64,000 nucleotides of DNA from Osedax fenrisi (Eukaryota; Annelida; Polychaeta; Sabellida; Siboglinidae): the NCBI GenBank assembly GCA_964019155.1, contig OZ025239.1:101505298-101569297 (forward strand), written 5' to 3'. The translations under genes were made by a program, and so were the position numbers. Positions 53,727 to 64,000 of this stretch are shown here, in pieces; the stretch's first letter is position 1, and each line of letters begins with the position of its first letter. The notes beneath the pieces are model-generated. The model was not told where the DNA came from and did not search any database. It saw only the letters and a list, made by a program, of their open reading frames with translations.

Positions 53727-56700
53727 CTACACGACATTGAATTCTGTCTTAGAGTCTTTGGTGACGACTTCGACGAGGCTTCCACTCTTCGGCCTCTTAT
53801 CTTCGCTGGTCCATTTCAAGAGTTCCCTACAACGATGGATTGTAAGAGATGGTTGTAACGTACATATCCTGCTGCTATCTCCACCTCATCTCTTGGTCTC
53901 TACTAACTCAGCGAGTGTCTTTAAAGGCGTCCACGACGTGAAGTCAGCTTCAGGCATGAACTTCCTGTTCATAGGGGTGTCCAGCGTAACCCTTCAACGG
54001 TAACAATAGAGGGTGTAGGGCGTGCTTATAGTTGTAGTAGTTATAGTGTCATAGTAGTTATAGTAGTAGTGGATACAATAGTTATATATATATTATTTAT
54101 ATTAAAAATTGTATTCGAAAATTGTATTGTAGTAAAAGTGTAATATTTTAATTATTTATAAGATAGAAGTTATTTACTAGGATATAAGTTATTCACAAGA
54201 TATGTTAGATACACCATGTACTATAATAGATGTTCACTAACGGCAGTATAGCGGCTACAGACGAGTCTAAAGGCAGACCTCCATCTTTACCCGCCAGCGA
54301 TGCTACTAGCTGATGTACGGCTGCCTTAGCCATTCCGTAACCAATCATTCCTGTAGTAAGTAGGTCAGCGGGTATGTAGTTCTAGGTCAAGGTGGATAAG
54401 CAACTGAATGGTGGTACTGTATGGCACTCTGCACTAGCGGCAGTAGAACCCTACTACTACTACATACCTACTCAATTTTAAATTATTATTTTATATATAT
54501 ATATTGATAATTATGATCAATTTTAATGTTTTATACTAAAAATAATAGTTATATATATATATAAAATACATTATATAAATTGTCCTCTTACTTTTGGTAT
54601 TTAAATGCATTTAACTTGAATATAGCGAGATATTTTATTGAAATATATAATATAAATACATAGATCACTATCTATTTAGACGCAAATCTTACTATTTTAA
54701 TAATTGACCTATATAATTTGACTAATATCCAATCACAATAACTGATGTCTTTAGGTAAATGTATCCTAAGATGTGCATACGCGTGTATCTAGCTATAGTA
54801 TATGCATAGTGTGCCCCCGCAGTATCAACTCTACTTTCTTTATATCGATGCTTATTCTAATGAATAATCACTGCGTTTACACTACTGGATACCAGAACCC
54901 AGCTACAGCTACTATATGGTGATTTCTAATTATATTTCAATTTATATTAAAATTGTAGTATGGATAACTATATAACTATAGCCTATAAATGATAAGGTAT
55001 GTAGAGTGATAGGTATACTACAGTAGTACTCTAGTAGTAGTGACCTGAGGTTCCTGATTGGGCGGCCAGGGCTCCTGTGAGAACCAGTACCCCTCCATCC
55101 TTGAGATGCTTGGCAGCGAGGGAGGCTGCAATAGTTGAAGTCCACACACTCTGTTTCCAGACGAGGTCGCAGTTCTTAATGAAGTCTATATAGGGGTGGG
55201 GGTGGGGAGGGTAAATAGAAGTCGATATATCTAATGCGTTGGATGTATGATTAACAATTAAACGCAACTCTATAATCATGTACTTGAATTTAATAAATCA
55301 TTCATCACTTTATAATCAACAATTGATTATAAATTAAACATATTAATATACATTAAATATAAATAATTACATTATAAACTTTTATTATTTATTAATTAGC
55401 TTCGATAAGACGAAAAGCATTGATTACAACTTATTAATAAGCGACGATTGGATAATAACCTTTAGAAGACGCATTTCCACCGGCCCAGCCTCCCGCGACG
55501 CAGATGATCGCGTCCAGTTTATCGGATCCCAGAGTCTCTTCGGCCTTCTCGCAGACCTGACGCTCCTGTTCCAGCCAGGAAGTGGACGCCTCGACGATGA
55601 TGTTGGCGTCGGCCTCCTCGTTGGCTTTCATGTCAAGGTTGCCGACCCACTGAGAGGAGAGAGAGCGACGCGTTACGATATGCATATCGTGATCGTCTGA
55701 CTGTATCGATAGTAACGCAACGATCGAGCTTATATTCACAATGAATTTGGCTTCGCAATAGATGTAATCGACGTGATAGGCTATTTACAACGATTATCCA
55801 TTACATATACGAGGTAGTTTATTACGCAATAATAGTTATTTATTTGCTAAATAATAATAAATTGAAGATTTAATTCGTGATATTAAAAATATATATTATA
55901 ATATAATTATTATTGATTTAAATAACATGGTTGTATAAAGTTCATAATTTAAGGGCAGTGTACTCATTGCCCTACTTCATTTAAATATATATATAATACT
56001 ATATAGTATAATACTAAGCTCGTGTTTACAGGGTAAAAAGTATGCCCAACAAAACGGCATACTTTTGTATTTACACGGCATATATAAAAAGGGCATACAT
56101 TATCGGCATACTTTATGATAAAGTATGCTTTAATAAACACGTGTATCTTAACGAATCTGCATAGTTGTAGCAACAATTGTTCACTTTTGTAGTCAAATAC
56201 GTTATATAGTAATAGAGTTATAGAAATATAAGTAAATATACTTGATATAATATATCAAATTATATATAAAATATTATTATGTCAAATATAAACTTTTAAT
56301 TAATCGAGTAAAATATCATATTTGTCATAATAATCATTTATTTGATGTATATATCAAGTATATTTAGTTTAAATAAATAAATTATTTATATCTCTATAAC
56401 TCTATGGGGTAAAGCCATAGGTATTACTCTATAATGTATTAGGCTACAAAAGTGAAAAATTGTTGCTACAACTATGCAGATTCGTTATGATCCATGTGTT
56501 ATATTAATAAATCAAGGACAAATTAAAATATCAAAATCTTATTTGGTTTATTTGTACCACAGTTATTAGCACTGCAAATTGATCGCATCATTAAATATTA
56601 TCTGTAAAATAATAATAAATAAAATAATATAATATTTAAATTATATTTAGTCTGAACAAATGGCTGCTTTTTATTTCCATTTTCCGCATTGGCTTACACT

Positions 56701-58040
56701 GCCAGGCATTACCACTTTATTCTCTCTAGCTCTATAATTATACGAGTGATCCATAGCGTAGTATAATATATATTATATTATAATCATTGGAAAATGTATA
56801 AATTATAAATTGTATTTATTATAAAATTGGCATACTTTTCTATTTATACGGTAACTATATGTGCCGCTAAATTGCAAGTGTTTGGACACACTGTCAATGA
56901 TATTATAAGAATTATTATAATACTTAGGTCAGTGTTTACATGGTAAAAAGTATACCCACACAAAAACGGCACTGATATCAAAGTGTGTCCAAATCTACGA
57001 TCACACTTTAAGATGGGCATTAGTGATGTAAATGATGCTCTAAAGTATCGATGCAGCCTCACTGAGGCTGCCTCAGTCTCAGTTACCTAAAGTCTCAACT
57101 CGGCTCGGGCTCGTTTTTTTTCCCAAAAATTAAAGGATCTGTTCGGCCTCAATAACCAAAATTATCGGCTCTGCATTAAAAATCTCCGTATTATTTACAT
57201 CACTAGATGAAATTTACATTATTATTCATTGAATCGCGAAAGTGGCGCAGATAATTTTTTTCTTCAAATTGATGTAAATATCAAATATATAAATATTAGT
57301 ATTAAAATGTAACTTCACAAAAGCATACTTTTGGCTCGGTTATGTTTTGTAAGAGTCTTAACTCGTTTTGTTATAGTCTCGTCTCTATCGCCTCCAACCT
57401 AGTTTTTTTCCGAAAATTAAAGTCTCGGCTCTGCATCAGTAACAAAAAGTCTGGGATCGGCATCATTTACATAACTAATGGACTCTATCATAGATTCTAT
57501 GTCCATCTAAAAATGTGGTCGTAGATTTGGACTCACTTTGATATCTGTGCCGTTTTTTGGGCATACTTTTTATACATGTAAACAAGGCCTAAGTATTATA
57601 ATAATGATTATAATAATAATTATATCTAATAGATAATCTATATACTATTATAGTATATTAGTAACTATAGTATAAAATACGCGGATTAATTCTCAATCAT
57701 GATGAATATGAAATTACCATAATTATGTGAAGATAATATTTAATATGGCATACGTCGTTCGTGCGGATATTAATTTACAATGTGAGGATATTAAATTACA
57801 GTGTGAGGATTTTTAAAATGCGGATTTCGTCCAGGTACCATCATAATGCATAGTGAAATTATTTCAGAAATATTAAAAATAAAATTGAAATATATTCAAT
57901 AATAAGAAACATAGTTACATTAGATAAGCTGCAATAATATATATATTTATATGAACCCAGTTGTTTGATTTAAATAGCGAAACGCATGAAGATCCTAATG
58001 CTCCCTTTCCTCCATAAATTAGTACTTTAAAGGTTGCCAT
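53727..58040 (-). CDS. QDPR: Dihydropteridine reductase
   Basis: It regenerates tetrahydrobiopterin from quinonoid dihydrobiopterin with NADH, in the cytosol, and so supports aromatic amino-acid hydroxylases. Six exons (58040-57957, 55649-55460, 55185-55045, 54350-54242, 53991-53908, 53826-53727) join in phase to 235 residues, close to the usual length of about 244. The N-terminus MATFKVLIYGGKGALGSSCV has the dinucleotide-binding glycine loop. Then come NEEADANIIVEAS, LDAIICVAGGWAGGNASSK, NCDLVWKQSVWTSTIAASLA and GMIGYGMAKAAVHQL with the Tyr-x3-Lys catalytic pair (about 143 and 147). VTLDTPMNRKFMPEADFTSW and KSGSLVEVVT follow. It is a short-chain dehydrogenase family member. It is convergent with hexokinase and divergent from KCMF1. 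Its first intron (2.3 kb) holds inverted-repeat elements. Confidence 0.95.
56013..56143. mobile_element. Short relative of the 56910-57612 element
   Basis: CTCGTGTTTACAGGGTAAAA, then AGTATGCCC, at the left and AAAGTATGC to AAACACGTG at the right are inverted to each other. The end sequence matches the GTTTACATGGTAAAAAGTAT ends of the larger element nearby. It lies in QDPR intron 1. Confidence 0.5.
56144..56495. mobile_element. Large foldback element in QDPR intron 1
   Basis: The left arm, ATCTTAACGAATCTGCATAG onward through GTTGTAGCAACAATTGTTCA, is repeated in inverted order to GCAGATTCGTTATGAT at the right. Partial matches run on for over 100 bases, including CTATAACTCTAT and TATACTTGATATA. 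The loop is AT-rich. No coding frame is seen. Confidence 0.7.
56910..57612. mobile_element. MITE with terminal inverted repeats of about 90 bases
   Basis: The left repeat, through GTTTACATGGTAAAAAGTAT and GATATCAAAGTGTGTCCAAA, is matched inverted at about 57503-57600. The similarity runs outwards into TTATAATACTTAGG on both sides. The interior contains CTCGGCTC-type repeats and no transposase. It lies in QDPR intron 1. Confidence 0.7.
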
Positions 58041-58418
58041 TTTAAATTTTAATAAAATACAAATACAAATTAAATGGATGATAATTTTATTTCTAGAATG
58101 ATTGATATTTTTTTAATTTATTAAATAACATTTTAAATTTATAATTTATCATGATTGTAAATTTACTTTAAATTTATTGTAGTATATACATTATTAGATT
58201 TTATTAATGGTTAAAACTAATATAAAAATCTATATAAATCCCTAGATAACTATTATTTACCGGTTTATTTAAGGATTATTTATAATTTGTTTAGGACAAA
58301 CTAGGAATTATTATTTCATTAATTCTTTATAATTTTTTAATTTCTTATTTTTTATATAATTGTTTCATCTTATATATGTTATAATATATATAGAGACAAG
58401 ATATTTAAATACATAAGA
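58041..58418. promoter_or_regulatory. Shared divergent promoter region of QDPR and KCMF1
   Basis: The QDPR start codon (minus, 58040) and KCMF1 start codon (plus, 58419) are 378 bases apart, pointing away from each other. The space is AT-rich and has no strong TATA/initiator pair. Shared regulation is an inference from the layout. Confidence 0.55.
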
Positions 58419-61400
58419 ATGGCACACCACGAGGGTAATATATATGTTTATATTTGTAATATTCTTTATATTATGATTTAGTTATGATTTATATCAATTT
58501 GATAGTATATTAAATATACAAATATATTTTTTTTTTTATTAAATATAATATATATATATGGTTGCAACGGACTAACGGCGATTTTATTTAACCATGTATA
58601 TGTATAAAATAACTAGTATTTCGATTTTAACTAATGCTGATCGTATATATGTATTATAATATTATGTATATATTTCATTATTGTATACTTAGTATAATAC
58701 TATTATAATAATAATAATTATTATTATAATAATTATAAATTATAATTATTATATATAAATAATATAAAAGAATAATAATTATATTGTAACAATAATTGTT
58801 AATCATATAATTTATATATTCAATAAATAATATTCATCCATAATAATTATGATAGTTAAATTTATTTCAACTGTTACTAAATTGGTAAAATTAAAGTATG
58901 GTGAAAGGAGTTTCTTATATCAAAATTGTTGTATAAAGATTTCAAACATTTTACATAGAGTCTATGTAGTCTATGATAGACGTTTAATAAATTATAAAGT
59001 ATAATAAATGCAGACGTTGAAAATAAGAAATATCCGATGTTTGGTATAATATTATATTATATTAAATATATGTTTACGTTTCGTAGATATATAACTATTA
59101 TAATTATTATAATAATAATAATGACTAATATTGTATGATGTATCAATGTGTGTCAACTAATAATTAGTCTAATGGGAACTTTTTTTTATAAATAATAGTA
59201 TACCATATTAAAGGTCTCTCTTTGTATCAAAATAATATTAGATTATTTACTTTATAATTATTATTTAGCGAATCTTCAAATAATTATGATTCATTTCGTC
59301 AAGCAACCTCAAGTATATTTTAAACTAATAAATATATCTAACTACTCATTTAATTTAGTCTATTTAATAATTAGTGTATATAAACTTGAATATTAAATTT
59401 AGCATAATTTCTATAAACTTCTCCACAATAGTAATTATTTATACGAACTTTATATATTATATTTAAAATTTGTATTTAATAAGTCATCCCAGATTACTTG
59501 TATTTGTCTTCTAAAATCGAATAAATATATATTTTTGAATACATTATTATCTATTAAATATCTATGAAACATATACATTTATTTGAGATTCGTATATAAA
59601 ATGTCTGGTATTTAATAATTTAATATATTTATTAAATAATGAAATGTATTGAATGAATCATCGTAATCATTATTATTACTCTCATCATTAATGATTTATT
59701 GATAATTTATTTAAGCAAATATACAGTCGAAATATATAATCAACAGTTTATTGTAATACATATTTGCTACATATTTGCTACATATTTGTATTACATATTG
59801 ATAACATACGTTATAGAAATAAACAAAGAATAATACAAAATTAAAGAAATGAAATCGTTTTACCTTAAAAATAAATGAAAAATTATCGAAAATAGAAATA
59901 AAAACACTGTTACGACATATCTACTATTTCACCTTTAACTTTACTTGCATTCTTCTTAACTTTGTAACCTGTAAAAGTACTGCATTATTAATTATATAGT
60001 TTAATATTTAAATGATACATTTTAAATATATTATAAACAGAACATGATGTTGCATCATAGTTGTTATGATAATGATTAATTTGAATGTCATTGAATTTAA
60101 CAGATAATAATCAGGTGTAATTATCAAATATGTACCGATTAGTTTAACTAATTGTTACTAAGTCGGCATGATACTATTATAGTTGAACAAATATTAGAAT
60201 AGTATTATACTTTAGGTTTGTAACTAAATATGACATTTATCATAGTATCTACATATATGAGATAATAATTCATAATACTATTACTGAACATATATTTGAA
60301 AAGGTTATTAGAAATGTTATTATTACATTGCAGAGTGGATTCGGTTTTTTCATGGTTAATACACTTTTTTTCAATCATAAAAACCATCGTTTTTAAATTT
60401 ATTATTTTAAAAATCATACTATAATCATCATATATTACAATAGTAGCTCATACATATTATAATGATTCACTATAATTACATTTTATATACATTATAATAC
60501 ATATTAAAATATGTATATTTTAAATACACATTTATTTATTCTTATAATTTTCAATTTTCATATTATTCGAGTGAGAACTCGAGTAAAGCAAGTAAGTATA
60601 TGATAACCATAAGATATAGAGACCTATTCAATATTTTTGATATAATTTTTTCAGTGTTTCTTTATTTTGGCAAAAATGGCAAAAAATGTAAAAACATATC
60701 TTCTCCATATAAAGTTAAGTTAAAAACTGGCAACAATAAATGACACTATATAAATTCATTTTTAGAATAAATATATTTAGAACTAAAGTAACATTTATGT
60801 ATTTAAATATAGATAAAATATATGAAAAAGAAAAATGATTGTTTATTGTATTAATAATTTGATAATAAAATAATAAACTAAATAAAAATTAATAAATAAT
60901 CATATATCATAACATAGATATCTTCATGTGCTGTAAAGTAAAAAAAGTTTTGTACTTTATTAAGGGCCGGCGTAACCTTCTATTGTATTTTTTAGAGACA
61001 ATTTTGTATATATTAAAATATTAAAATGTAATTCATTATCTTTAAAATGGTGTATAATATATCATATAAAATTAAACATAAGTGCCTAAAATACGAAGTT
61101 TAATCATACACCTATTTAAAATGGTGGGATTATTTATTACCATAAAAATGCAAGTAAAACTTTAGATGCCTATATCTCTGGTGTTTTTTTTGTTAATTTT
61201 TTTTTGTAATATTAATAACTTTTGAACTCTTTTATGAATCTTTATAACATTTTCTGACTATATGCATAATATATGATTATTATTATATATGTATGTAAGC
61301 TAAAATATAATATATTAATATAATTATTTAAAAAATAATAAACAAAATTGTTAATAAATTTATTTTTAAATAATTAAAAATTATAATTAACTTAAATAAC

Positions 61401-61868
61401 AACAATTTATTATTTTATGATGTACCTATATAACTAGAGATGAATGTTATCTAGATAATTAAAAAAAAATTAGAAAAAAATAATCATAAATTAAAAAGTT
61501 ATTATCTGTTAAATATAGTGATTATATGAAGCTGTCATCAATACGATATTATTAAATTCTTAAAATTGTCATCTATTTTTTGAGATTCCCACCTATTTAC
61601 CGGATTAAATTGATTCAAATTTTGTGAGTTTTCATCAGTAAAATATGAAGCTTAAAATGGTTGACTGAAAATGTATTATAAATTCACTACAAATCGTGTT
61701 CTATTTTATAAACTATTGTTTAGTAATTTAAAAAAAATCAAACTATTAATAAAACACATTAATGAAAAATGTATTATGTATATTCAATACAATTTATTTT
61801 TATATATATGTATATTTTTAACTAGTTTTTGTATCAATATAAAAATAAATAATGTATTCTTTCTATAG

Positions 61869-61908
<40 letters not shown>

Positions 61909-62753
61909 CTTTATAATAGTATATATTATAAATATAATACAAACAAAAATAGATTGGTTCAATGAATAGCCAATTCTGCTAGACTATTAATATTATTAAT
62001 ACTATTAATTTAAGACCATATGCTGCTGCCTATCTATAAACTGTGAAATGGTATATGCCATGTGACATTCCCTTATAAACTTCTTATTCATTTTAATAAA
62101 ATTATTATTATATATATTTGTAATATTATTTCTATGATACTATTTCTAATAGGATATTATTGCATAACATAATATTTTTCTTATATTAATAATTACTATA
62201 TAAAAGTATAATTCAAAGCATATTACCGACAAAAACCACAAACCCCCCGATACATTGAAATGCGACCAACACCAAACTATTAAAGAAGAACTTAATCGTA
62301 TAGATAGATAGATAGATAATAGTTTATTGAATAGATTCAAAACGATGGGTAACAATAAATAATAATGACAGAAATATATAAATAATAGTTAGCAAATATA
62401 AATAAGTTGTGATTTACACGCGCCGAAAGTAAATAAAATAATAATAAAGCAATATTTGGGATGTTGATCGAACGTGCTGAACGCATCATCGAATAACGAG
62501 TATACAAAGTATATCATACTAGAGTTTACGATAGGATTGCGTTCTCTTTCAACACGTCGGTAATCGTGTACTTTCCGTTACGCAGGAGTAACGTGCGACT
62601 TTTGCATGGCGGAGAATTTCAGCGGAAAACGTTTCAAGTGTTTGATCTGCTACGACTTTGACTTGTGCGAGAGCTGCGTGATGTGTCACCAGAGCAGCGG
62701 TAAACACTCCTCTACTCACGCCATGCAGTGCATACTGACTCCTCACGAGTGTG
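58419..62753 (+). CDS. KCMF1: KCMF1-like E3 ubiquitin ligase, first two coding exons
   Basis: Exon 1 (58419-58434) encodes MAHHE plus the first base of a Gly codon. Exon 2 (62586-62753) continues GVTCDFCMAENFSGKRFKCL, then ICYDFDLCESCV and HAMQCILT. This is the ZZ zinc finger and the conserved start of KCMF1, which in the family begins with a short M-x-x-HEG segment; phases agree (1 then 2 bases). ZZ cysteines fall in CxxC pairs (CDFC, CLIC, CESC) as expected, with a histidine-containing loop before MQCILT. KCMF1 acts in ubiquitin-dependent turnover and binds substrates through the ZZ domain. Exon 2 ends in phase 1 at GTTAGT, and the C2H2-like and C-terminal parts must lie beyond the right edge. 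The intron of 4.15 kb contains LINE 3' ends. Confidence 0.9.
59690..60060 (-). mobile_element. LINE 3' end, same family as 43117-44390
   Basis: TTGATAATTTATTTAAGCAA and CGTTATAGAAATAAACAAAGAATAA-like stretches follow in the same order as at about 43125-43450, with an inserted repeat of ACATATTTGCT. Only non-coding 3' sequence is left. Confidence 0.65.
60061..62288. other. KCMF1 intron, AT-rich
   Basis: A TA tract lies at 61872-61903. No exon is recognised. The stretch at about 60640-61350 contains motifs shared with about 51640-51830 and is probably an old repeat. Confidence 0.4.
62289..62500 (-). mobile_element. LINE 3' end with (TCTA)n tail
   Basis: The minus strand reads GATGATGCGTTCAGCACGTT to CAATAAACTATTATC and matches about 10770-10960 in order and wording. 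It ends in TCTA repeats (62302-62325). It stops only about 85 bases before KCMF1 exon 2. Confidence 0.7.
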
Positions 62754-62756
62754 GTT

Positions 62757-62880
62757 AGTCCACTCCACCACTCCACTCTACCACTCCATTCCACCACTCC
62801 ATTCCACCACTCCACTCTACCACTCCACTCCACCGCTCCATTCCACCACTCCACTCTACCACTCCACTCCACCGCTCTAT
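62757..62880. repeat. CCACTCCA minisatellite at a splice donor
   Basis: Units of CCACTCCACTCTA/CCACTCCATTCCA begin three bases after the KCMF1 exon 2 donor and run about 120 bases. Long frames on both strands across it are artefacts. Confidence 0.85.
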
Positions 62881-64000
62881 TCGGTGGTTTCGTTACGTCG
62901 TCGTATTAAAGTATTATTTCGAGAGAAAGACCAAAATCTCGTAAATAGAATATATGAATTATATACATTTTTACATGTATGTTTAAATTTAGTTTCTACT
63001 AAAAATATGATGTGAAATATATATTTAAAAATAATACTTAACGAATAAATGTCAGATAAATGAAATTGTCGAATAATATTATTATGGTAATATAGCATAT
63101 AGATTACATATATTTAATTAGAATGTGGTTATATTTCATAATTTAAAGATATAATTAAAGTTTGTTTATATATCTATATATAGTAAAACTAATGTATAAG
63201 TGTTCTGCATAACTTGTGAATATTATATTTAAAATATTAAAAATAGAGTAAAGAAATGTAATTTAATTTAATAAATTATTAACTTTATACTTTAATGACT
63301 CAGAGTAATAACTGTTCACTCTTCATTCTCATGTAAAGTACAAGAGCTTACGAGCTAAGGCTTAGTGTTACGAGAGCTAAGGCTCACGATAAGGCATAAA
63401 TATGCCTTATCGTAAGCCTTAGCTTAAACCACAATATTGTTGTTTAATCTTTCAATCGTATTTAGAAAATATATATATCATGAACTTCTCCGAATTCATC
63501 TTTTATATTTACTATTATACTATTATATTATACTGTTATACATTAATATTTTATGTTTGCATATATAGTTTGAAAAAATTTGTTTTTTTAAAACAAATTT
63601 ACATGTATGCATATTTTTGTGCATATAAATATATAATCATTTATAACAAATTATGGAAAAAATACTAATATTTAATGTTATCATCTTTAAATTAATCATT
63701 AAATTTATCATATGTTTTACATGTAAAGGAAATGAAAGTCACATTTCTCATTTCTCATTAATCATTATTTGTTCTTCTACATTCTTTTCTAAAATCATAA
63801 ATATAATTTTCAATTTGTAGTATTATAATAATACGTTTATCTTTATAATTCAAAATTATTACACGCTTAATAAATGTCTAAGGGAACTTTACATGTATCT
63901 TTCTTTACCATCGTATACCTATAATAAATCATTTCACACTGTACGAATCCATACACACACACGCACAGACAAGCATTTCAAAGGAGAGGAGAACAATGGC
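62881..64000. other. KCMF1 intron 2, AT-rich, with a long hairpin
   Basis: No further exon is seen before the window ends. A near-perfect hairpin at 63375-63424 has 23-base arms (AGCTAAGGCTCACGATAAGG and so on) and an AAAT loop, with one mismatch. Confidence 0.5.

Noticed and set aside
53737..54003. Plus-strand 88-codon open frame
   Set aside because: It is the shadow of QDPR exons 5 and 6, which match the family on the minus strand.
62549..62872. Minus-strand open frame with WNGVVEWSGRVEW repeats
   Set aside because: It is the complement of the CCACTCCA minisatellite and the KCMF1 exon.

Overview
The window looks like nuclear DNA of an invertebrate metazoan: strongly AT-rich, intron-rich, with spliceosomal genes, decayed non-LTR retrotransposons, a tRNA-derived SINE, many short inverted-repeat elements and very many (TA)n tracts. 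I cannot name the species. Most long open frames are microsatellite artefacts. The real genes consist of short exons, which I rebuilt by following splice sites, reading phase and protein family motifs. Many introns begin with GTTAGT.

Left part (1-19.7 kb), minus strand: two related secreted-protein genes in tandem. Gene A starts at 722 with a signal-peptide exon and a cysteine-rich EGF/EB-like exon and runs off the left edge. Gene B (19319 down to 12911) has 14 coding exons whose phases all agree. They give about 534 residues: signal peptide, five cysteine-rich EGF/EB-like modules, a divergent MAM-like stretch and a C-terminal MAM domain ending just before the stop. The two promoters share a TATA box and a 13-base element. 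Between the genes lie a TA-flanked inverted-repeat element, two LINE reverse transcriptase relics and microsatellites.

Middle (19.7-34.4 kb): I find no confident gene. It holds two LINE relics (one clearly RTE-like, minus strand), a SINE copy, two hAT-like and one TA-flanked non-autonomous elements, a foldback element and two small unexplained open frames.

Right part (34.4-64 kb): three conserved genes. Hexokinase (plus, 34418-53468) has 12 exons. Dihydropteridine reductase (QDPR, minus, 58040-53727) has 6 exons. KCMF1 (plus, from 58419) has its first two coding exons and runs off the right edge. Hexokinase and QDPR are convergent with back-to-back polyadenylation signals. QDPR and KCMF1 are divergent, with start codons 378 bases apart. 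Their introns hold LINE ends, a second SINE copy, minisatellites and MITEs.

I found no wholly new biological system. The most unusual points are the tandem EGF/EB-MAM gene pair with a shared promoter element, and the recurrent growth of minisatellites directly on splice sites.
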